Positions 58,838 through 64,000 of a DNA stretch of 64,000 nucleotides are shown here, one piece after another. Below the pieces are notes generated by a model that had not been told where the DNA came from, ran no database searches, and was given only the letters and a program-made list of their open reading frames with translations. Source of the stretch: Candidatus Pyrohabitans jungbluthii (GTDB lineage Archaea; Hydrothermarchaeota; Hydrothermarchaeia; Hydrothermarchaeales; BMS3B). A program made the translations under genes and the position numbers. The stretch covers positions 22,180 through 86,179 of the forward strand of contig MTMD02000005.1 in the NCBI GenBank assembly GCA_002010065.2. Reading direction: 5' to 3'. Position 1 is the stretch's first letter. The number at the start of each line of letters is the position of its first letter.

Positions 58838-60048
58838 CAGTTGTCCAGGCTGAGCTGGTTTTTCGCAGCCTTTCTCTTTTTTGCCTGTTTGGCAAAGATT
58901 ATCTCTCCGTACTTTCCACCCCCGCCCTCTATAATTTCAAAGTCCTGCACCCTGAAGCGGCGAATTAACTCAGCGATACCTTCGCCTCCAACCTTGGCAA
59001 TCTCCTCCGTATCCACGTCCACAAGCACGCGGATCTCACTCCCGAAGGCGAGCACCAGACTGCGCCACAAGCTCTGAACTCGGGAGGAGTAAACATTGCT
59101 CACCTTAAGAGCCTGGGCGATTATCTCCGCGAGGGGGGCGATTCTCAGGTAGGGTGGGCGATGCTCAGGGTGGTGTGGCTTATCCCAGGTGGCGATTTCC
59201 CGTATCCTGTCGCGAACGCCCTTCTTGATCCTGCCGCCGCACTGTATGCATCGCCATTTTAGCTTCTCAGCATCCTCAAGCTCGTAATGGGTGTAGCATT
59301 TAATGCACGCGGTGCGGTGGTACTTGCCAAGGCGCGGATCGAAGCCCACGTTCAGCACAACGCGATTCCCTTTCTGGCGAAGAAGAGCGCGCTTTATCTC
59401 TGTGAAGCTCACTTCGCTGAGCTTGAACCTGTTGAACTCCCTGCCCAGCTTGTTGGGCCACGGCGAGTGGGCGTCGCTGTTGGAGAGGAAGGTTATGTCT
59501 TGGAGTTCAGCTATGGTGTCAGCCAGCTCAGTGTCTGCACTCAGCCCCAGCTCAAGGAAGGCTATTTTAGCGCTGCCGTAGCACTCACGAAGAGAATCGT
59601 ACTCCTTGTAGATGCTCGTCCAGGGCACGAAGGCATGCGAAGGCCCCACAAGACCGCCCACATCGTTGACCATGTCCGCGATTTCCTCGCCCTTAAGCGT
59701 CAGATGAGGTCTGCCATCTTTTTCGATGTCCACGGAATACTTCCTGAACCTCCCTCTAAGCTCTTCCGCGGCAGAGAGTGAGGGGAGAATTATAAAGTGG
59801 TGTACCCTTCTCGCGTCCTCCACCTCCAGAGTAAGAATGAAGCGCGTGCCCCCGGAGAGAAAGATGCCCTCCTCCACCTCCTCCAGCGAGCGAATCTCAT
59901 CTAACCACGCAGGGTGGAGGGCATCTCCCGTTCCCACCAGGTGCAGACCTTTGAGGGGTGCCTGCTCCGCTATTGTAGCTATTCGCATATTGCTAGAGGT
60001 TGCACCCGAGAAGTGGCTGTGGATGTGGAGGTCGGCATTTATCTCCAA
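58834..60048 (-). CDS. PHP-domain phosphoesterase (TIGR00375 type)
   Basis: About 404 residues. NADLHIHSHFSGA (PHP motif I), GTGDALHP (II), ILTLEVEDARRVHHFIIL (III), and SNSDAHSPWPN (IV) form a trinuclear metal site; TACIKCYTHYEL and WRCIQCGGRI form a zinc ribbon. The frame opens at ATG 60111, but the family starts a few residues before the DLHIHS; TTG 60048, with GGTGATGG at 60058-60051 and a TATA TTTAAGTATT (60089-60080), fits better. Proposed role: DNA repair-linked phosphoesterase, unproven. Confidence 0.82.
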   Translation of the reverse strand: MEINADLHIHSHFSGATSSNMRIATIAEQAPLKGLHLVGTGDALHPAWLDEIRSLEEVEEGIFLSGGTRFILTLEVEDARRVHHFIILPSLSAAEELRGRFRKYSVDIEKDGRPHLTLKGEEIADMVNDVGGLVGPSHAFVPWTSIYKEYDSLRECYGSAKIAFLELGLSADTELADTIAELQDITFLSNSDAHSPWPNKLGREFNRFKLSEVSFTEIKRALLRQKGNRVVLNVGFDPRLGKYHRTACIKCYTHYELEDAEKLKWRCIQCGGRIKKGVRDRIREIATWDKPHHPEHRPPYLRIAPLAEIIAQALKVSNVYSSRVQSLWRSLVLAFGSEIRVLVDVDTEEIAKVGGEGIAELIRRFRVQDFEIIEGGGGKYGEIIFAKQAKKRKAAKNQLSLDNW

Positions 60049-60150
60049 ACCATCACCGGAATGTAGTTTATCGTGTGAATACTTAAAGTCTTTGCATAAC
60101 AAAAGATTCATATTGCAGCTTGAGGTTATTGATTATCAGGAGGATTAAGT

Positions 60151-61398
60151 GTGAGAAGGTTCATACCCCTCATTTTAGCGTTAGCGCTTTTTCCGGTCGC
60201 CTTCGCTGCGCAAACTGTTCAGGACTCTGGAATTATAATGAGCATCGAGGTCGAGTACGACTTTAAAAGCCCGGAGCACAGCATAGTTACCTTCACCTAT
60301 AAATTTACGAACCCGGAAAAGGAGGCAATCCCCCTAGACTATGCCTCCAGCTTCACCTTCTTCCGTGAGGGCTCCGAGATACTGGAGGTATACGACATCC
60401 CCAAGGGGAGCATTCAGTACAAGCTGAGCGAAGATAAAAGAGGGGTCACATTCTTTTTTGCCCGTACTTTTGCTCCTGGTGAGGAGTATGAGATAAAAAT
60501 AAAGGTAAACTCCCCGGAGACCACCGAGAAGGGTGATGGTGTGTGGAAGTTCAAGGACATCGAGGGCAACTTCTTTGACTGGCCAATCAATGGCATACGC
60601 GTTTCCTTTCTCCTCCCCGAGAGTCTGTTCAGAAGCTACAAGATAGTCAGGCTAGACCCGGGCGCCGAGCTGATATATGAAGACCAGAGGAAGGGTGCAG
60701 TTTGGGAGCGCAGAATTCTCTACCCAGGTGAGAGCTACCTCACCACAGCCGACTTCGCAGTTACCTGGAATACCCATGCAATTATTTTGACCCTTATCTT
60801 TGCAGCCCTTTTGGGCGCGGTTGCATATTTCTTTTATTCGGGTGGCCGCAGGAAGATAGTGATTCGCAGAGGTTTTATAAAGACTCTCCCTAACCATGCC
60901 GGCGAGAGTGACATAATAAGCAAGGTGGAGGAATTCATTAAGAGTGCCAAGAGCGAGGTGGCGATAACTTCGCCCTGGATATTCTATGTGGACTGGTTTA
61001 CCTCAAACATAAAGCAGCTCACAGATCGCGGAGTTAAGGTGAGGATAATAACCTGGCCTTGGTACGAGCGCAGGAAGGTGGGCGGGAGATGGGAGTACAT
61101 AGAGAATCGAAGGCAGAGCTTCGCCTTGGAGAGGTTTCTGGACATGTTTCCTCCTGGCACTGTGAAGCTGAATGAGAACCTCCACTCCAAGCTTGTCATC
61201 GTGGACAGAAAGAAGGTTATCGCTTCCTCAGCCAACCTGACGCAGACGGGCTTCTGGGAGAACTACGAGGCGGGGATATGGATAGAGGATGAGGAGGTGG
61301 CAAAGGCAGCGATGGAGTACTTTGAGAAGGTGTGGAACTCGAAGGATAGCGTCACCTTAACTAGGGAGTTTATGAGGGAGAAGGAGGGGAGGAGCTGA
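60151..61398 (+). CDS. Signal-anchored membrane PLD-like protein
   Basis: A 415-residue protein. Signal peptide (RRFIPLILALALFPVAFA), beta-rich extracellular domain of about 190 residues, one membrane segment (AIILTLIFAALLGAVAYFFY), then a cytoplasmic domain that ends with one PLD motif, LHSKLVIVDRKKVIASSANL. So, unlike the PLD gene at 36 kb, the catalytic part should be inside the cell. GTG 60151 preceded by CAGGAGG. A sensor coupled to a nuclease is an attractive but unproven reading. Confidence 0.75.
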   Translation: MRRFIPLILALALFPVAFAAQTVQDSGIIMSIEVEYDFKSPEHSIVTFTYKFTNPEKEAIPLDYASSFTFFREGSEILEVYDIPKGSIQYKLSEDKRGVTFFFARTFAPGEEYEIKIKVNSPETTEKGDGVWKFKDIEGNFFDWPINGIRVSFLLPESLFRSYKIVRLDPGAELIYEDQRKGAVWERRILYPGESYLTTADFAVTWNTHAIILTLIFAALLGAVAYFFYSGGRRKIVIRRGFIKTLPNHAGESDIISKVEEFIKSAKSEVAITSPWIFYVDWFTSNIKQLTDRGVKVRIITWPWYERRKVGGRWEYIENRRQSFALERFLDMFPPGTVKLNENLHSKLVIVDRKKVIASSANLTQTGFWENYEAGIWIEDEEVAKAAMEYFEKVWNSKDSVTLTREFMREKEGRS

Positions 61399-61439
61399 AT
61401 AACGCTTATTTATAATAAAAAGTTTTGAACAATGATAGA

Positions 61440-61510
61440 TAATGGTGAGGGGACTCGAACCCCTTCCTCCTGGTTGACGGCCAGGTATGCTACCCTTACA
61501 CCACACCCGG
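61440..61510 (-). pseudogene. Degenerate tRNA-Asp-like gene (anticodon GTC)
   Basis: Minus strand folds as a cloverleaf: D-arm GTGTAAGGGTAGCAT, anticodon stem CCTGG/CCAGG with loop CCGTCAA, T-arm AGGGGTTCGAGTCCCCT. Two flaws: base 33 is C instead of the invariant T, and only four acceptor pairs form (GGTG/CACC), with CCG facing ATT at the end. It may be a pseudogene whose 3' end was replaced by an insertion. It lies at the border to AT-rich DNA. Confidence 0.5.
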
Positions 61511-61519
61511 AATCAATAT

Positions 61520-61550
61520 GGTTCGAGTCCGAACCGGATTATACAATCCG
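61520..61550. repeat. Two adjacent hairpins with 4-base loops
   Basis: GGTTCG-AGTC-CGAACC (61520-61535) and CGGATT-ATAC-AATCCG (61535-61550) are perfect inverted repeats of 6 bp that share a base, followed by a T-rich run. Similar hairpins with 4-base loops recur at 63818-63940. Possible terminators or element ends. Confidence 0.4.
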
Positions 61551-61613
61551 CATTATTTTTATAAATTCTTTAATTACTAATAATTTAACATCTGTAACAA
61601 TTTCCATAGTAAG

Positions 61614-61646
61614 AAGGTGGTGCTCCGGTCGAGCACGCCTGAGCCA
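61614..61646. repeat. tRNA-Glu 3'-end fragment in an inverted repeat
   Basis: TGCTCCGGTCG (61621-61631) equals the last 11 bases of the two tRNA-Glu genes on the same strand. It lies in GGTGG...CCACC with TGCTC/GAGCA as inner stem. It may be an attachment-site scar. From here to 61779 I see no gene, only AT-rich DNA. Confidence 0.35.
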
Positions 61647-61779
61647 CCACAAAAGCCTATGTAGTTTTTAATTGCTTTTAATATATATAAACTTAGCGTT
61701 GAGTAAGTTAAATGACTTCACCTGATATACTGCTATTTTACCTTTGCGTAAAATTTATATTTAAAAATTTAATTTGTGT

Positions 61780-62571
61780 TTATGTTTTTCTTTTTCTATA
61801 ATTTAAATACCAATTAGCAATATTAGCAATAATTCCTAATATTGATACACCTATAGCAATTTTTGATAAAAAAGATGCCTCTGCGCTAGATGCTTTTATT
61901 GCTTTTAATTGTTTTTCGAGCAGAGAAATTTGTTTTTTACTGGAATTTACTTGTTCCTGAAGAAGATTAATTTGAGTTCTACTATTATTTACCTGTACAT
62001 TTAGTAATTCTAATTGTTCTCGCATTTTATCTAGTTTTGATTGTTCAATTATCAGTCGTTGTTTTTCGATTTCTGGTACAACACTAATAGTCACTTCATT
62101 ATTTTTAGTTGGGGTTATATAACCCAAAGTTACAAATTCACCTTCAGAACGTGAAAAACTTTGCAATTCTATTTTAACTACCTTAATTGTGTATTGACCC
62201 ACTTTTGAAATCGAAAAATCAATCCAATTACCATCTTTATAGTGCCACGTTGAATATGCATAAAATTTTTTCCTTTCACCTACTTTTATTTCATATATCT
62301 CAGTAAGAGAACCCATATGAGAAGTAATAAATTTATCAATAACATAACCGTCAGAGTCAATTAAATACGCTGTAGCAATGAGCTCACTTACAAAGAAACT
62401 AGACCCGCCTACATTCTCAATTTCTGCATTTATTCTAATTTTTTCATTCGGAGAATATATATTAGAGTCTGTCCAAATTCGCGCTAATCTTAGTGAATTT
62501 ATTTCTGAAGAAAATACATTTGAACTACATATTGTGAGGATTACAATCAAAGCAAATATTCGTTTCAGCAT
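61780..62571 (-). CDS. Exported protein with coiled coil and C-terminal membrane anchor
   Basis: About 263 residues from ATG 62571: signal peptide (LKRIFALIVILTICSSNVFS), a beta-sandwich-like domain (SPNEKIRINAEIENVGGSSF resembles an immunoglobulin-like/CARDB-type strand), a long coiled coil (QLELLNVQVNNSRTQINLL and next heptads), and a membrane helix with KRKT tail. The frame opens at 62775, but the start at 62571 gives a proper signal peptide and a TATA-like TTTATTAAAT about 25-30 bp upstream. AT-rich, unlike core genes. Function unknown. Confidence 0.6.
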   Translation of the reverse strand: MLKRIFALIVILTICSSNVFSSEINSLRLARIWTDSNIYSPNEKIRINAEIENVGGSSFFVSELIATAYLIDSDGYVIDKFITSHMGSLTEIYEIKVGERKKFYAYSTWHYKDGNWIDFSISKVGQYTIKVVKIELQSFSRSEGEFVTLGYITPTKNNEVTISVVPEIEKQRLIIEQSKLDKMREQLELLNVQVNNSRTQINLLQEQVNSSKKQISLLEKQLKAIKASSAEASFLSKIAIGVSILGIIANIANWYLNYRKRKT

Positions 62572-62739
62572 AGAATTTGATAAGGCTGTAAATTTAATAA
62601 ACTTTATGGTTTTGGGATAGCACAGTTTTTGAGAGGTAGAGAAAACCATAACAATAATATAAATATGATAAAGATAGGAAATGAACGATAAGTTTAATAT
62701 CATAGTGAATTGGATAATAAGAAATTCGGGGGATAAAAG

Positions 62740-63672
62740 ATGATTAATTTGGGGCTCTCTGCAAAATCTATCCATTCCATTCTTCAGAGAATGGATTGGG
62801 TTAAGATTTATAAAGAAGAGTTAATTATTCGTCTATTAGGCTTGGAAGAAGTAAAAAATGCCTTTCCTGAAAGAAGATTTATTAACCTAATAAAGCCACA
62901 ATTGGATATAATCTTCCCAAAAGAATTCTCAAAAAAGTCCAAGATAATGGATATTAGAGAATCAATTCGAAGATGGATGATAATTGCCAATCTTAAATCT
63001 TTCTCACTAATTAAAATTCTAGATCAAATACCAAAAGAATTATCAGAGTCAGCAGAAATATGTAGTAAATATTCAGATATTCCAATTGGGCCATTAGATT
63101 CGGAAACTGTTAGGCAAATGACACATGAAAAATTGAAAAAATGGCGAGAAGGTAACATTGCCTTATTTTATACCGGAGTGTCTATAACAAATTTATTAGG
63201 TATATTCGTATCCGAACTATTTTTTACAATTGAGGCAATGTGTAGAGCGATCTGTATTGGTAGTTGTCTCAATTTTGCTGTTAAATCAATCTTACCAGAT
63301 ATTACAATTCAGCATAACGAAATATTTAAAACTCTAAAATGGTTGGCCGATAATGAAAAAAACAGTGTAAATTGTAAACTATGCCCCATTAATAATGAAT
63401 GTAATATCAATGCTTATTCAAAAATAGCGGAAATATACGAATTATTTTATCATATGAGAGCTATAAAAGATTATAGGGCTGAATTTTATTTCAATACTGA
63501 ATTTAAAGAATTTTTGTTAAATGAATATATGATTCAGAGTTTTAAAGCAGCTTGTATCATTGATAACATTATGAACAAATTATTCCTAAATTATCTTACA
63601 TCTCCATTATCTTTAGCAGCACAAAAAAGAAGAAATATCAAAGATCTTATCAAAATCAAAAAGAAATTATAA
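62740..63672 (+). CDS. AT-rich orphan protein with a Cys cluster
   Basis: A 310-residue protein, mostly helical, Ile/Lys/Asn-rich. CKLCPINNEC (CX2CX5C) near residue 215 suggests a metal site; nothing else is recognisable. ATG 62740 follows GGGGGAT. It is divergent from the exported coiled-coil gene across 168 bp and lies between tRNA-Glu fragments at 61621 and 63794, so it is probably cargo of an integrated element. Confidence 0.6.
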   Translation: MINLGLSAKSIHSILQRMDWVKIYKEELIIRLLGLEEVKNAFPERRFINLIKPQLDIIFPKEFSKKSKIMDIRESIRRWMIIANLKSFSLIKILDQIPKELSESAEICSKYSDIPIGPLDSETVRQMTHEKLKKWREGNIALFYTGVSITNLLGIFVSELFFTIEAMCRAICIGSCLNFAVKSILPDITIQHNEIFKTLKWLADNEKNSVNCKLCPINNECNINAYSKIAEIYELFYHMRAIKDYRAEFYFNTEFKEFLLNEYMIQSFKAACIIDNIMNKLFLNYLTSPLSLAAQKRRNIKDLIKIKKKL

Positions 63673-63708
63673 TATCCATATTTAGTCGACCATTTAAAGG
63701 TGAGGTAG

Positions 63709-63793
63709 ATGGAGGAAATAATTCGTAAAATTCTTAAAGATTTTGTACCATATGAGCCAGAATCAGATTGTCTCTCCAAGTTTGTTAATATTT
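63709..63793 (+). pseudogene. Start of a gene cut by a tRNA-Glu fragment
   Basis: ATG 63709 has a strong ribosome site (AAGGTGAGG) and encodes MEEIIRKILKDFVPYEPESD and a few more residues before the reading frame enters the tRNA-Glu-like sequence at 63794. Beyond that the frame runs through hairpins and the tRNA gene and cannot be real. Probably a 5' gene fragment joined to an attachment site. Confidence 0.4.
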
Positions 63794-63810
63794 TGCTCCG
63801 GTCGGGATTC
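63794..63810 (+). repeat. tRNA-Glu 3'-end repeat (putative att site)
   Basis: TGCTCCGGTCGGGATTC is identical over 17 bases to the ends of both tRNA-Glu genes (57149 and 63946), same strand, and continues with GAAC after one extra base. No anticodon arm follows. This is the layout left by integration at a tRNA gene. Confidence 0.6.
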
Positions 63811-63817
63811 AGAACGC

Positions 63818-63940
63818 AACTGCAGTCAGTTGCATCAACATATTGTGGTATCTTACGATACCACCATGCTCCCACCGCATTTGCCATTATTTCCCTGTCG
63901 GGGCGGGGTATACCTAAGGGGAGGGGTATTCCCCTCCCCT
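63818..63940. repeat. Three perfect hairpins with 4-base loops
   Basis: Within about 120 bases: GCAACTG-CAGT-CAGTTGC, then GTGGTATC-TTAC-GATACCAC, then AGGGGAGGGG-TATT-CCCCTCCCCT. Stems of 7, 8 and 10 bp are perfect. They lie between the tRNA-Glu fragment at 63794 and the tRNA-Glu gene at 63946, downstream of the latter. Some could be terminators; the set is unexplained. Confidence 0.5.
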
Positions 63941-63945
63941 GGCAA

Positions 63946-64000
63946 TGCTCCGGTCGGGATTCGAACCCGAGTCGCCGGCTCGAAAGGCCGGCATGATTGG
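63946..64000 (-). tRNA. tRNA-Glu (anticodon TTC), 5' part beyond the window
   Basis: The minus strand shows the anticodon arm CCGGC/GCCGG with loop CTTTCGA (anticodon TTC), T-arm CGGGTTCGAATCCCG, acceptor 3' strand CCGGAGC and discriminator A. The D-arm and 5' acceptor strand lie past position 64000. Its 3' part is the same as in tRNA-Glu(CTC). Confidence 0.88.

Noticed and set aside
61519-61540. T-arm-like GGTTCGAGTCCGAACC as part of another tRNA
   Set aside because: No anticodon or acceptor arms fit around it; it is a simple inverted repeat.
63709-63996. 95-residue frame taken as a full gene
   Set aside because: After about 28 codons it reads through a tRNA-Glu fragment, three hairpins and a tRNA gene; only the start is credible.
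1-64000. CRISPR arrays, insertion-sequence transposases, integrases, rRNA genes
   Set aside because: No regularly spaced repeats, no transposase or recombinase motifs and no rRNA-like stretches were seen on either strand.

Overview
The window is a chromosomal segment from an archaeon, most likely a thermophilic, anaerobic euryarchaeote. Support: sn-glycerol-1-phosphate dehydrogenase, an archaeal CDP-alcohol phosphotransferase, a prenyl diphosphate synthase, the catalytic subunit of the archaeal mevalonate dehydratase, a group II chaperonin, archaeosine tRNA-guanine transglycosylase, a Tfx regulator, a CGP-CTERM-like surface protein, Lrp/ArsR/PadR regulators, TATA boxes about 25-30 bp upstream of many start codons (leaderless transcripts), and class III ribonucleotide reductase genes. 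Most genes are GC-balanced. Two AT-rich stretches (about 11.0-15.1 kb and 61.5-63.9 kb) look acquired. The lineage cannot be fixed from this window; no rRNA is present.

Layout. 0-3.5 kb: two radical SAM enzymes; the second has a PqqD-like N-terminus and a complete SPASM domain and is preceded by a 22-residue Cys peptide and a 46-residue Cys protein, a candidate peptide-modification (RiPP) locus. 3.5-7.0 kb: CpXC protein, thermosome, MOT1-type molybdate permease. 7.0-10.9 kb: thioredoxin-fold protein, Tfx and a TupABC tungstate/molybdate ABC transporter, with a shared GTAA..TTAC motif in the control region. 11.0-15.1 kb: AT-rich defence island with an OLD-family ATPase/TOPRIM nuclease, a nuclease-DUF2075 helicase-like protein flanked by two related structured repeats that resemble integron attC sites, and a frameshifted HsdS remnant. 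15.1-21.5 kb: presenilin-like protease with dapF, then a glpA-glpB-HAD-DHH operon. 21.6-27 kb: regulators, nrdD/nrdG, a PIN-like protein and pyrophosphatase. 27-32 kb: G1P dehydrogenase and CDP-alcohol transferase, a divergent sugar nucleotidyltransferase, a secreted CGP-CTERM protein with a truncated copy beside it, purE and an SDR. 32-36 kb: tgtA, a membrane protein, an XPF-type nuclease and a membrane protein. 36-49 kb: membrane PLD protein, PAS and histidine kinase pair, a cytochrome b6/subunit IV operon without a Rieske gene, citramalate synthase, a flippase-like protein, a nucleotidyltransferase, an esterase-like lipoprotein, PadR and a second histidine kinase. 49-57 kb: inositol-phosphate synthase, AN1/hisE/CBS-ParB operon, GGPP synthase with a membrane-anchored Holliday-resolvase-like nuclease, A-type Fe-S protein, mevalonate dehydratase subunit and others. 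57-64 kb: tRNA-Glu(CTC), asparagine synthetase, PHP phosphoesterase, a second membrane PLD protein, a degenerate tRNA-Asp-like gene, AT-rich orphan genes bounded by copies of the tRNA-Glu 3' end, and tRNA-Glu(TTC) cut by the window end.

How it fits together: the set covers ether-lipid and isoprenoid synthesis, tungsten/molybdenum supply and its probable regulator, anaerobic nucleotide reduction, redox sensing by PAS kinases and a quinol-oxidising cytochrome b module. The most promising unexplained items are the Cys-peptide/SPASM locus, the attC-like elements in the OLD defence island, the apparent loss of the glycyl-radical end of NrdD, the Rieske-less cytochrome b operon, and the tRNA-Glu 3'-end repeats that mark integration scars.
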